From NCBI GenBank assembly GCA_020634855.1, contig JACKAU010000018.1:1-64000 (forward strand): a DNA stretch of 64,000 nt, in the 5' to 3' direction. The stretch comes from Anaerolineales bacterium (GTDB lineage: Bacteria; Chloroflexota; Anaerolineae; 4572-78; J111). The notes below the pieces were generated by a model. The model was not told the DNA's origin. It ran no database searches and was given only the letters and a program-made list of their open reading frames with translations. Positions 17,724 to 26,171 of the stretch are shown here, one piece after another (the stretch's first letter is position 1; every line of letters begins with the position of its first letter). The position numbers and the translations under genes are program-made.

Positions 17724-18392
17724 ATGGCAAAAAACAACGATATCAGCGTCTTAATCACCAGCCAAGACGCAACCTGCGGTGAGTGCGGCGAGGAGTTAGG
17801 GAACCACGCCTGGATTACCCTGACCGAAGACAAAAAGGCGCTGTGCTTGGCCTGCGCCGATCTGGATCACCTGATCTTTCTACCGGCCGGCGACGCCGCG
17901 CTGACCCGACGGTCGCGCAAGCACTCGACCTTGAGCGCGGTGGTGCTTAAATGGAGCAAGCGTCGCAAGCGGTACGAGCGGCAGGGCTTGCTGGTGGAGA
18001 GCCTGGCGCTAGAGCAAGCCGAACAGGAATGTCTGGCCGACAGCGAGGTTCGAAAGCTCCGCCGGGAGCGAGAGGCAGTTCGACGAGCCGAGTTGGACAG
18101 CCAGTATGTTGAAGCGTTCGCCGGACGGGTGCGCCAACTGTTCCCCGGCTGTCCGGCCGGTCGAGAGGAAGTGATTGCCGAACATGCCTGCCTCAAATAC
18201 AGCGGTCGGGTGGGCCGCTCGGCGGCGGCCAAGAGTCTGGATGACCAGGCCATCCGGCTGGCCGTTATCGCCCACATCCGCCACGTTGAAACCGAGTATG
18301 ACTCGCTGTTAGCCGGTGGACATAATCGCCGGCAAGCGCGGCTGGCAGTCGAGGCCGCTATCGATGGCGTGTTAACCCGCTGGCAAAGCTAA
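17724..18392 (+). CDS. DUF2293-containing protein
   Basis: A 222-residue protein with an N-terminal zinc-ribbon-like pair CGEC and CLAC (roughly residues 13-50), then GDAALTRRSRKHS, a long basic coiled region, and a C-terminal DUF2293-like segment (PGCPAGREEVIAEHACLKYS, then SAAAKSLDDQAIRLAVIAHIRH). The function of the family is unknown. The inner ATG at 17724 has GGAG 10 bases upstream and is preferred to an ATG at 17688, which has none. Likely co-transcribed with sixA. Confidence 0.75.
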   Translation: MAKNNDISVLITSQDATCGECGEELGNHAWITLTEDKKALCLACADLDHLIFLPAGDAALTRRSRKHSTLSAVVLKWSKRRKRYERQGLLVESLALEQAEQECLADSEVRKLRREREAVRRAELDSQYVEAFAGRVRQLFPGCPAGREEVIAEHACLKYSGRVGRSAAAKSLDDQAIRLAVIAHIRHVETEYDSLLAGGHNRRQARLAVEAAIDGVLTRWQS

Positions 18393-18480
18393 CCCCAAGA
18401 TATCTCCATTAATAAAACCGCTTAACGTCTGGAGCATCAAATTTGGGCTGCGTCACCATTCTTATGTGGCTTGCAGCTAA

Positions 18481-18540
18481 TTTTCTTAGAACATAATAAT
18501 ATGCTAAAATGCTGACCAAAGTCTAAGAATTCTAAGAAAA
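18481..18540. promoter_or_regulatory. Inverted repeat upstream of the ytxG-like gene
   Basis: TTTTCTTAGAA (18481-18491) is perfectly repeated inverted at 18530-18540, and TCTAAGAA occurs twice in tandem at 18522-18539. The repeat ends 11 bases before the ATG and spans the expected promoter, so it is a candidate operator or 5' leader hairpin. The regulator is unknown. Confidence 0.4.
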
Positions 18541-18551
18541 GAATAGGTTAA

Positions 18552-19013
18552 ATGTCTGACGAAATTGTTTTGCCACAAATGGAAACTGAAAATCCCAGAC
18601 CAGAACTTTCAATGGAGCCGGTTGACAAAAAACCGATCATCATTGGAAGTATTATTGCCGCCGTCATTTTATTGGTATTTATTGGTATCGGGGTTTTTCT
18701 TTTTTATCACCCCATTGCAACCGCTATCCTCCGAGATATTTTCATTATCTATATGGGTCTGGGCATTTTCGTCATTATCTTATTGCTCATTGCCCTTATT
18801 GTCATCACGGCCTATCTGGTCATCAAAGTGAATGACCTAGTTCAACTATTAGACCGAGAAGTTAGACCGGTGTTGAATAAACTCCAACAAACAACCACAA
18901 CCATTGGGGGCACGGCTACATTTATTAGCGAGAAGGCGGTGCGACCTGTTATTTCAACCGCCAGTATGGCTGCCGGCCTTAGTGCTATATTTCGGGCACT
19001 GTTTAAACGTTAG
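18552..19013 (+). CDS. YtxG-like (DUF948-type) membrane protein
   Basis: A 153-residue protein with two adjacent hydrophobic segments (about 31-57 and 63-92) followed by an amphipathic tail with LVQLLDREVRPVLNKLQQT and a small second hydrophobic patch. The tail resembles DUF948/YtxG proteins. The next gene encodes a YtxH-like protein, the order known from the ytxGH general-stress operon of Bacillus, which supports the call. No strong ribosome-binding site is seen, only AGGTT near the start. Confidence 0.65.
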   Translation: MSDEIVLPQMETENPRPELSMEPVDKKPIIIGSIIAAVILLVFIGIGVFLFYHPIATAILRDIFIIYMGLGIFVIILLLIALIVITAYLVIKVNDLVQLLDREVRPVLNKLQQTTTTIGGTATFISEKAVRPVISTASMAAGLSAIFRALFKR

Positions 19014-19136
19014 GAATTGTCTTGACAATTAAGTAGAGACGCGCTCTAACGCTAACGGCTAATGGAGGCGCATCTATACTCAATTTAATAGACACCATAA
19101 TTAAAGTAATTGTAGTAAGAAAAAGGAGTGACTATC

Positions 19137-19559
19137 ATGGGAAGTCAAAACGAGGGTGGGGCATTTTTCGCAGGGTTGGTGATCGGCGGGCTGGTGGGTG
19201 CGGCCTTAGCTTTGCTTATGGCCCCTCAATCTGGTGAAGAAACCCGGGCTCAGATAAGAGATAGAAGCCTGGAGTACAAAGATTTAGCCGAAGAGAATAT
19301 TATGACCGTTCGCAGTCGAGCGACTGAAGCCGGACACAAAGCGCAAGAGCAAGTTGCGGCTTTACAGTCAAAAGGTATGGAAGCGATTGAAAAAGGTAAA
19401 GTTGGCGCCACTGAAGCCCTTGAAAAAGGTCGGCAGAGTGCCACTGAGGCTTACGAGAAAGGCAAACAAAGCGCCACCGAGGCCTTACAAAAAGGCAAAG
19501 AAAGCGTTGACCAAGTCATGAATCGCGCCAGCGACGGGACAGCTAATGAAGTCAGCTAA
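19137..19559 (+). CDS. YtxH-like stress protein with hendecad repeats
   Basis: A 140-residue protein. Residues 1-35 match YtxH (GAFFAGLVIGGLVGAALALLMAP, then QSGEETR), giving one membrane anchor. The rest is a charged helix built of 11-residue units with the consensus KGKxSATEALE, repeated about four times at residues 85-130, like LEA or apolipoprotein helices that lie along membranes. The ATG at 19137 is 8 bases after AAGGAG; a GTG at 19128 abuts that site and is rejected. A strong terminator follows. Function in envelope stress is inferred from the family. Confidence 0.8.
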   Translation: MGSQNEGGAFFAGLVIGGLVGAALALLMAPQSGEETRAQIRDRSLEYKDLAEENIMTVRSRATEAGHKAQEQVAALQSKGMEAIEKGKVGATEALEKGRQSATEAYEKGKQSATEALQKGKESVDQVMNRASDGTANEVS

Positions 19560-19612
19560 AGGTTTAGACTTTAGCTGTCTAACATGATACAATAAATAAC
19601 TAAAGAGGCTTC

Positions 19613-19648
19613 AAGGGGTAAGGACAAATGTCCTTGCCCTTTTTTTTG
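19613..19648 (+). terminator. Strong intrinsic terminator after ytxH-like gene
   Basis: AAGGGGTAAGGAC pairs with GTCCTTGCCCTT around AAAT and is followed by a run of T residues. One G-T pair interrupts an otherwise complete stem. Confidence 0.85.
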
Positions 19649-19716
19649 GGGGGGTATCGAGGTTGAAGACAGGCTATTGATTTTACCAGAGCTAAAAATT
19701 TTGATATGAGGCCCCA

Positions 19717-20295
19717 ATGACAAAATTTCGACAAATCTTATTCATTTATGTTCTACTATCGCTTGCCACCGTCACAAATTTAGCCACACGGGTTAATGCC
19801 GATACATTACCCAACAAAGTTTATTTACCCATTGTTCTTAACCCGCCCTGTTTAACGGCCGCCGAAGAAGCTCAACTGGCCCAGCTACTGGTCCAAGATC
19901 CGCAGCAACAGCGTCCCTCGCTGACCTGCAACTATATCTTGGCCCAAGTCGCCCGTGATCGAGCCGCGGATATGGCTGAACGAAAATATTTTTCCCATGT
20001 CAACCCGGACGGGTACGGACCGAATTACCTGGTTGAGCAAGCAGGCTATGTCTTGCCCGATTATTATGGTGACGATCCTAAGGCGAACTACATCGAGTCA
20101 ATTGCCGCCGGTAACAGCACCGCGACAGCCACTTGGCAGCAACAGTGGATGAACTCGCCCAGCCATCGGGAGCACTTACTGGGATTAAACGATTTCTATA
20201 AAAATCAAATCGAATATGGGATTGGTTATGCTTATGACCCAGATAGTCCTTACAAATACTATTGGGTGGTTATAACGGCTCAACCGGGGCCATAA
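19717..20295 (+). CDS. Secreted CAP-domain (SCP/PR1-like) protein
   Basis: A 192-residue exported protein with a signal peptide at 1-28 (hydrophobic LFIYVLLSLATVTNLA, likely cut near NADT). VYLPIVLN just after it is a motif I associate with exported Chloroflexota proteins. The CAP domain shows DRAADMAERKYFSHVNPDG, YIESIAAG and WMNSPSHREHLL with the two conserved histidines. CAP proteins bind lipids or act in adhesion or as proteases; which applies here cannot be told. A perfect stem-loop terminator follows. Confidence 0.87.
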   Translation: MTKFRQILFIYVLLSLATVTNLATRVNADTLPNKVYLPIVLNPPCLTAAEEAQLAQLLVQDPQQQRPSLTCNYILAQVARDRAADMAERKYFSHVNPDGYGPNYLVEQAGYVLPDYYGDDPKANYIESIAAGNSTATATWQQQWMNSPSHREHLLGLNDFYKNQIEYGIGYAYDPDSPYKYYWVVITAQPGP

Positions 20296-20332
20296 ATTAT
20301 CGACGATTTTTCTCACAGAGGGGAGCCTGGCT

Positions 20333-20358
20333 CTCGCCGGATTTAACAATCCGGCGAG
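20333..20358. terminator. Two-way terminator between convergent genes
   Basis: CTCGCCGGATT (20333-20343) pairs perfectly with 20348-20358 around TAAC. It separates the CAP gene (plus) from nnrDE (minus). Confidence 0.75.
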
Positions 20359-20397
20359 CTTGCCCAGGTTATGGGACAAATACAATACACCCTGAAT

Positions 20398-22008
20398 TTA
20401 ATGGTGGGTTAATTGCCGAGTGGCTTCCGGCAAACAGGCAACCAGATCGCCGGAAGAGGCCGAAGTAGCCCCAATTGTTTTACGGACACATTCGCCGGCT
20501 AAGCCATGTAAATAGGCGCCGGCCACCGCCGCTTCAAAGGGTGGCAATCCCTGCGCTCTTAAACTCACAATCGTTCCGGCCAATACATCCCCGGAGCCGG
20601 CTTTGGCCAGCGCTGGATTCGCAAAGGGTAGAACCATAGTGCGTCCATGCGGTGCGGCGACAATCGTATACGCCCCTTTTAGTAAAACAATCTGCTGCCA
20701 CTTCGCGGCCATCTCTACCGCTATCGTTAGCCGGTCCGCTTGAACTTCTTGGGTGGTGACGCCCATTAGCCTTGCCATTTCTCCGGGGTGGGGTGTCAAA
20801 ACGCCATCGGGCGGCAACTGCCGCCACCACTCCCTTTCCTGAGCCAAAATGTTCAACGCATCCGCGTCGAGGATCAATGGCGGCAGTGAGTCGGGCAAAG
20901 CCAGTAAATCGGTCAGAAAGATGGCCGTGGAGTCGTTGTGCCCCAGGCCCGGTCCAATGAGCAAGGCGTTGGCTTTAGACGACTTTTTCTGCACCGCCGG
21001 CACGGACGTAGGCGCTACGAAGCCATCGTTATGAGCTAGCGGGCAGTAAGTGGCTTCTCGAACAGCGGCGGCCGCGATAGGGTGGATTATCTTCGGCACA
21101 GCCAGGGTAACCAAGCCGGTCCCGGCGCGGAGCGCGGCCTGTCCGCAGAGGATGGCTGCCCCGGTGTAATCGATCGATCCGGCAACGATCAAGGCTGTGC
21201 CAAACGTTCCCTTATTGGCGTTAACCGGTCTAGAAGGCAGCATCCGCGTCACTTTGGCGGCAGTGGCCATCTCCAATGTCACATCACTGGGATAACAATC
21301 GGGCGTAATCTCGATATCGCCGACCACCAGGCGGCCGATCACATCCGGGCCAGGCGGCAGAATGTGTCCACGCTTGACCGCGGCCAGCGTCACGGTCAAA
21401 TCGGCAGTCAAGGTATGAGGATCGACCGACCCTGTATCACTATTAAGCCCTGAAGGTACATCGACCGCGACCATGACCGGACCATTGTCGTGCTCAGAAG
21501 CGGGACGCGCCGGTTCGGTGAGTTCGGAGATGTTCTCGTTACCTCGACGCATCGACACCGTTGCTTTGGTTTGATCCAGCAAGTCGGCCAAACCACCTTC
21601 GATCGGTCGCGATACGCCGGTGCCTAGCAAAGCATCAACGATAATCGTCGACTCGGCGAGCCACTGAGCCAATGCGACCGGGGCGGAGGGGGTATCGGCG
21701 ATAATGCGTTCTACGCCAGTACTATCGAGACGACCCCAATTGAGATCGTTATCGGTGTTTCGCTTCCAGACATAGACGGCCACCGTAAGCCCGGCCTGAT
21801 CCAAATAACGAGCGATGACCAGGCCATCGCCCCCATTGTTGCCAGGTCCCACCAAGACCAACACTCGCGCCCCCTCCAGATCGAAAGAGCGCTCGATACA
21901 CCGAGCGATTGATCGGCCGGCATTCTCCATCATCTGATCATAGCTCAGGCCGGAGGCATCGGCCGCTTTTTCGGCAGCTTGCATTTGTTGGGTTGTGACG
22001 ATATACAA
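20398..22008 (-). CDS. nnrDE: Bifunctional NAD(P)H-hydrate epimerase / ADP-dependent dehydratase
   Basis: A 536-residue repair enzyme that restores damaged NAD(P)HX. The N-terminal YjeF_N epimerase (about 1-215) has MMENAGRSIA and VGPGNNGGDG; the C-terminal kinase-like dehydratase (about 235-530) has GTFGTALIVAGS, LLIGPGLGHND, LDADALN, LTPHPGEMARL and AKAGSGDVLAGTI. The epimerase half carries extra polar residues (about 150-170) before VDVPSGLNSDTG. Translation starts at a TTG with AAGGAG six bases upstream. It is the last gene of a minus-strand set that begins with the acidic scaffold gene and ndk. Confidence 0.95.
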   Translation of the reverse strand: MYIVTTQQMQAAEKAADASGLSYDQMMENAGRSIARCIERSFDLEGARVLVLVGPGNNGGDGLVIARYLDQAGLTVAVYVWKRNTDNDLNWGRLDSTGVERIIADTPSAPVALAQWLAESTIIVDALLGTGVSRPIEGGLADLLDQTKATVSMRRGNENISELTEPARPASEHDNGPVMVAVDVPSGLNSDTGSVDPHTLTADLTVTLAAVKRGHILPPGPDVIGRLVVGDIEITPDCYPSDVTLEMATAAKVTRMLPSRPVNANKGTFGTALIVAGSIDYTGAAILCGQAALRAGTGLVTLAVPKIIHPIAAAAVREATYCPLAHNDGFVAPTSVPAVQKKSSKANALLIGPGLGHNDSTAIFLTDLLALPDSLPPLILDADALNILAQEREWWRQLPPDGVLTPHPGEMARLMGVTTQEVQADRLTIAVEMAAKWQQIVLLKGAYTIVAAPHGRTMVLPFANPALAKAGSGDVLAGTIVSLRAQGLPPFEAAVAGAYLHGLAGECVRKTIGATSASSGDLVACLPEATRQLTHH

Positions 22009-22049
22009 GCAGTTCTCCTTACAAATTGCGTAACTTAGCCTAAATACAA

Positions 22050-22325
22050 TTAGTTAGGCTGAGGCGAATAGCGACGCACAATAAAATAAGTGATACCGCT
22101 TAGGGCGCCGCCCAATAACACGCCGGCAAGCGTATACATCGCAGCCTGAGTTCGGTTTAGTGGGCTGGCCTCGACCGGAGGGCAAGGGGGACATTCGGCT
22201 TCCGCCGATGGGTCATCATCGTGCAGCCGGTGATCGCGGCGGTCTTGCAGAATTCCGGCGGCTTTATCGGCTATTCGTCGAAACAAGAACGGCCAGACAA
22301 ACATAAAAAAGAGTTTTTTGGCCAT
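22050..22325 (-). CDS. Small two-helix membrane protein, unrecognised
   Basis: A 91-residue protein with a short N-terminal hydrophobic stretch (FFMFVWPFLF), a charged middle with an acidic CPPCPP segment, and one clear transmembrane helix near residues 62-84 (MYTLAGVLLGGALSGITYFIV). AAGGAG precedes the ATG. No family is recognised. It lies between the beta-repeat protein and nnrDE in the ndk gene set, with gaps of 22 and 41 bases, so co-transcription is likely. Confidence 0.65.
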   Translation of the reverse strand: MAKKLFFMFVWPFLFRRIADKAAGILQDRRDHRLHDDDPSAEAECPPCPPVEASPLNRTQAAMYTLAGVLLGGALSGITYFIVRRYSPQPN

Positions 22326-22347
22326 AAGTAGTACTCCTTAGGATGAA

Positions 22348-22959
22348 TTATGAAAAGCGTTGTCTAAGCCAGAGGATGACACTAAAAACGATCGCAAACG
22401 CTACGCCGAATGCGGCGCTGGCCGCCGGGCCAAATACAGCGTTGACATCCCCATCAACCTTACCGGCAATCATTAATACAACCCCGCTGTTATTGCCTGT
22501 TTTTACATTTCTGGCCAGCAAGATACCATTGCCGCTCTGATCCATCGTGACGTCACCCCGGGTCAGCAGGACCCGGGTTTGACTCTGATCCAGAACAACG
22601 TTGCCGCTGCTCAAAATGGCGCCGACAGAAGAGGCAGTTAGGCTGGCATCGCCCGTATCAGCTAAGACTACGCCGCCTTGGGTCACCGACAGGCTATTGG
22701 TTTTGACTTGGGCGGCACCTCCTTGCCGGATAGTAATCGAGTCGCCCTGTAGGGATTGAACGCCGCCCTGGCGAATCTCGACCGTTTGGGCCTCGACCCG
22801 GTTGGCTCCGGCTTGAGAGATATATACGGTTTCAGCCTGAACGTGTTCGGCGCTGGCTCGACTGACCGTTACATTTTGCGCCTGAATGTTATTAACATCT
22901 TGCCCTGTGACAGAAATTTGGCCTTGTCTCGATGGGGCGGATGTTTCGCTGTTAGCCAT
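22348..22959 (-). CDS. Repeat protein with predicted beta-solenoid and C-terminal membrane anchor, unrecognised
   Basis: This 203-residue protein is made of regular short units of about 14 residues (TVEIRQGGVQSL, SITIRQGGAAQV, SLSVTQGGVVLA and so on, residues 10-140) with the strand-turn pattern V-x-I-x-Q-G-G. This suggests a small right-handed beta-helix, comparable in look to bactofilin-type or pentapeptide-like folds, though neither is matched. A hydrophobic helix at about 175-198 ends the chain, with RQRFS on the cytoplasmic side. The ATG at 22959 is 8 bases after the ndk stop. No function can be assigned. Confidence 0.65.
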   Translation of the reverse strand: MANSETSAPSRQGQISVTGQDVNNIQAQNVTVSRASAEHVQAETVYISQAGANRVEAQTVEIRQGGVQSLQGDSITIRQGGAAQVKTNSLSVTQGGVVLADTGDASLTASSVGAILSSGNVVLDQSQTRVLLTRGDVTMDQSGNGILLARNVKTGNNSGVVLMIAGKVDGDVNAVFGPAASAAFGVAFAIVFSVILWLRQRFS

Positions 22960-22967
22960 CGTTACGC

Positions 22968-23420
22968 TCACTTTTCTAAGATCCACTCTTCTAAAGAACG
23001 TTCGTAGTCAGTTAATTCTGACTCAACAAACCAAAGCCCAATTTCGAGCTCGCCGTTCTCAACGCTATCCGAGCCATGGACCAAATTGCGACCCACCATC
23101 ATGCCGAAATCACCGCGAATTGAGCCTGGCGCTGCTTCCGACGGCTTGGTTGCACCGATAGTGTTACGGGCAATCTTAATAGCATCTGGACCGGCCAGCG
23201 CCATTACAACCACGGGGGAGGAGGTAATATATTGAATCAGCGGTTCAAAAAAAGGCTTACCTTCATGAATAGCATAGTGCTGGCGGGCCAATTCATCGGA
23301 AACCTGCATCAGTTTCATGCCGATAAACTTTAATCCACGCTGCTCAAATCGACTGATAATGGGGCCGATCAGCCCCCGCTCGACTCCATCAGGTTTAATG
23401 ATGATTAACGTTTTTTCCAC
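22968..23420 (-). CDS. ndk: Nucleoside-diphosphate kinase
   Basis: A 150-residue enzyme that moves phosphate from ATP to nucleoside diphosphates to balance the NTP and dNTP pools. KPDGVERGLIG and the active-site NLVHGSDS with phospho-His115 are intact. Starts at GTG, with AGGAG six bases upstream. The length is normal, with a slightly longer C-terminal tail. It is followed closely by two membrane-protein genes and nnrDE; only nnrDE has a clear link to nucleotide upkeep. Confidence 0.97.
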   Translation of the reverse strand: MEKTLIIIKPDGVERGLIGPIISRFEQRGLKFIGMKLMQVSDELARQHYAIHEGKPFFEPLIQYITSSPVVVMALAGPDAIKIARNTIGATKPSEAAPGSIRGDFGMMVGRNLVHGSDSVENGELEIGLWFVESELTDYERSLEEWILEK

Positions 23421-23496
23421 GGTTTTCTCCTAATAATAATTAATTGCTTAAAGGATAATCAGATTACCCTAGATGACAAATTTCTATAGAAACAAA

Positions 23497-23521
23497 AAGG
23501 CCGGGAATTGAACCCGACCTT
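23497..23521 (-). terminator. Terminator of the acidic scaffold gene, shaped like a tRNA T-arm
   Basis: On the minus strand AAGGTCGGG pairs with CCCGGCCTT (one G-T pair) around a seven-base loop TTCAATT, followed by T residues, 18 bases after the stop. The inner five pairs and loop (GGGTTCAATTCCC) look like a tRNA T-arm, but no other tRNA parts are present. Confidence 0.7.
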
Positions 23522-23540
23522 GGCTTTTCAGTCTACTTTC

Positions 23541-26045
23541 TTAGCCGGCCAACTGAGAAAGGGCTTGTCGATAAGCCTCTAGCGCATTTTGTAAGCGTCC
23601 ATCCTTCATCATCGCATCACCCATAACCTGGTACAGCCTGTAGTTAGTGGGGTAAACCTTAATGCTTTGCTGCAAATCCTCAATGATGCTGGTTAAATGC
23701 GCGCCGCCGGAAACCAAACTACTATAAATAGGAATAGCATCTTGAATGTCGCCTTTGTCTCTGGCCTCTCGGGCTAATTCAAGGCGCTTATTAGAATCCT
23801 GAGGTAAATTCTGGTGTAATGCTTGATCCATACTTGAGCTGGCCCCTACGGCGCTGGCCGTTCGCATTTCCGATTGTGGTCGCCCCATTGACACCGCACC
23901 GGAAACGATCGCCTCTTGCTCAACCGGTTCCTCACGATCACCCTCGCGAAGCTTTTTCAGCCAATCCGGTATAGAACTACTAATGCGAGTGGGCGGCGAG
24001 GGCGTTTGGGCTACAGGCATCGCTTCAACTTCAGGTTGGGTCACTTCCGCAGGTTCCATTTCAGGGGTTTCGGCCGGCAACGGCGCGGATTCGGTGACTG
24101 ATACATCAGGTTCAAGTTCAACGACAGACTCTTCCTCAACTTCTGCCTCAATTTCAACGTCTGACTGCAACCAATCTGGCAACTCTTCGGTAACAACAGG
24201 GGTCTCTTCAAGTGGTTCGCCCATAGCCTCGGCTACGGGCAAGTTAGCCAGTTCCTCGGCTGTCAGCGGTTCCTCTAGGGCCGCCTCGTCGGTTTCTCGC
24301 AGCCAGTCCGGCAGGTCTTCTTCAGCAACAACGTCAGCCGGTTCTTCGGGGCTTGGTTCGGAAGGCTCAAAAGCATCCTCGTCCAAATCCACATCGCTTA
24401 GCCAATCGGGTAGTTCTTCTTCTACCACAAAATCATCATCCTCTGAAAAATCGGGTTCCACAAGGTCTTCTTCATCGGCTGCCTCTTTTAACCAATCGGG
24501 CAGAGCCTCCTCATCAGCCTGGACAGCCGCAGTCACCGGCATATCGATGGCCGGAGCGGCTGCCTCATCCTCTGCCTCAACCTCTCTCAACCAATCCGGC
24601 AGATCGTCATCGTCTAAGTCGATGGCCTCGGTGTCGATGGGGGACACGGCCGGTTGTTCCACCGAGGCAGCCTCAGCTATATCGGCTTCAGACTGCACCT
24701 CTTTTAGCCAGTCAGGGAGATCCTCGTCATCCAAATCCACATCGTCTTCTAGATCGATCGGGGCCGCTGTTTTCGTTGCTGACTCGGTCCCAACCGACTC
24801 AGCTTGCACCTCTCTAAGCCAATCGGGTAAATCCTCATCATCAGCCGCTATATCCATCGCGGAAATAGCTACCGGAGTGTCAAGATCCAACGCCAACTCA
24901 TCGGTTTCTTCAATATCAGTGAGCCAATCGGGCAAATCTTCTTCAATAACTAGCCCATCGTCTTCAGTAGCAGCCTCAATTGACCCCAATTCTTCAACCT
25001 GATCTTCAACCTCGCGCAGCCAGTCCGGCAGATCCTCTTCAACAACCATTTTGTCGTCCTCCGGGTCCGATGACTTAACCTCTGCCATGGCCGGCTGGGA
25101 TGACTCCATTGGTTCTTCGAACCCGCTTAGCCAATCCGGCAACTCATCGTCGGCCGCCGGCGCTACATCCGACGAGACTTCGGTAAATGACGACTCGGCC
25201 TCTAGCTCTACCTCTTCATCATCATCAATTTCACGCAGCCAGTCCGGCAAACCCTCTTCATATACGGCCGTGTCATCGGCTACAGTGGGCGACGCTTCAT
25301 CGGTTGATACCGGTTCTTCATCAATTTCACGCAGCCAGTCCGGCAGATCTTCTTCAACGACCATCTTATCATCTTCGATTTCCTCAGGCGCAGCCGGTTT
25401 AGGTTCATCTTGAGTAGGAGCCGGAGCCGTTTCTTCCAACGGTGTATCCGCCCCAATTCGACGCCGGATCAATTCATCGTCGGAGGTCGAAATCATCCAA
25501 TCGCGAGCCGACATCCCTTCCGCTCCTTGCGGTCGCTCTTCGGTCACGCTGCCCAGATCGATGCCCTCTTCGGCCAGTAACCGTTCCAAATCCGACATCT
25601 CGTCCGTCGGCCCGCTGCTGGCTTCGGCCATTGCCGGGCTTGGCGCCGGGGCGGACATAGCCGTTTCTTCCAGCGGCGTATCGCCGCCAATTCGACGCCG
25701 GATCAACTCATCGTCGGAGGTAGAAATCATCCAATCGCGAGCCGACATCCCTTCCGCTCCCTGCGGTCGCTCTTCGGTCACGCTACCCAGATCGATGCCC
25801 TCTTCGGCCAGTAACCGTTCCAAATCCGACATCTCACCCGACGATTCGTCACTCGTCTCAGTCTCGACACCTGCGCCGGCAACTTTCTTACCCGACCGGA
25901 TCTCTTTAAGCCAAGCCGGGGTATTTTCATCAGTTAGCGATGGGCCGCTATCTGATGACGTAGCCATTTTCATCCAGTCAGGGGTCGGGCCATCAACCGG
26001 GGATTCGATATCATTTTCAGACGGTTTTTTTTTGTCGTCACTCAT
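23541..26045 (-). CDS. Acidic multivalent scaffold protein with LPDWL repeats and C-terminal TPR
   Basis: An 834-residue, very acidic protein with no signal or membrane segment. It carries 12 LPDWL motifs, mostly in the form EDLPDWLREI, plus variants IPDWL, TPDWM and TPAWL, spaced by 20-50 residues of Asp/Glu/Ala/Ser-rich, probably disordered linker. Near the N-terminus a 57-residue unit (LERLLAEEGIDLGSV onward to IRRRI) occurs twice. The last 75 residues form about two TPR units (AIPIYSSLVSGGAH, then LYQVMGDAMMKDGRLQNALEAYRQAL). The repeated Trp motif looks like a docking peptide for a partner, possibly its own TPR. The inner ATG at 26045 is chosen by protein pattern; the ribosome-binding site is weak. 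Confidence 0.75.
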   Translation of the reverse strand: MSDDKKKPSENDIESPVDGPTPDWMKMATSSDSGPSLTDENTPAWLKEIRSGKKVAGAGVETETSDESSGEMSDLERLLAEEGIDLGSVTEERPQGAEGMSARDWMISTSDDELIRRRIGGDTPLEETAMSAPAPSPAMAEASSGPTDEMSDLERLLAEEGIDLGSVTEERPQGAEGMSARDWMISTSDDELIRRRIGADTPLEETAPAPTQDEPKPAAPEEIEDDKMVVEEDLPDWLREIDEEPVSTDEASPTVADDTAVYEEGLPDWLREIDDDEEVELEAESSFTEVSSDVAPAADDELPDWLSGFEEPMESSQPAMAEVKSSDPEDDKMVVEEDLPDWLREVEDQVEELGSIEAATEDDGLVIEEDLPDWLTDIEETDELALDLDTPVAISAMDIAADDEDLPDWLREVQAESVGTESATKTAAPIDLEDDVDLDDEDLPDWLKEVQSEADIAEAASVEQPAVSPIDTEAIDLDDDDLPDWLREVEAEDEAAAPAIDMPVTAAVQADEEALPDWLKEAADEEDLVEPDFSEDDDFVVEEELPDWLSDVDLDEDAFEPSEPSPEEPADVVAEEDLPDWLRETDEAALEEPLTAEELANLPVAEAMGEPLEETPVVTEELPDWLQSDVEIEAEVEEESVVELEPDVSVTESAPLPAETPEMEPAEVTQPEVEAMPVAQTPSPPTRISSSIPDWLKKLREGDREEPVEQEAIVSGAVSMGRPQSEMRTASAVGASSSMDQALHQNLPQDSNKRLELAREARDKGDIQDAIPIYSSLVSGGAHLTSIIEDLQQSIKVYPTNYRLYQVMGDAMMKDGRLQNALEAYRQALSQLAG

Positions 26046-26171
26046 AATCTTCTCACTCGCTGAGGTTTTGTGAGGAAAAAGCAATGGAGTTTACCATAAT
26101 GTTTATTATGCAATGTTTTAAGTAAAAAGTCAATGGGCCTAGAGCCACAAAGATTGACCATCGAACCAAGC

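Noticed and set aside
23497..23521. tRNA gene
   Set aside because: Only a T-arm-like stem-loop is present; no acceptor, D or anticodon arms are found on either side.
23983..25002. Long Ser-rich open frame on the plus strand opposite the acidic scaffold gene
   Set aside because: It is the mirror of Asp/Glu/Ser-rich codons and the LPDWL repeats on the minus strand; no start signal or protein pattern supports it.
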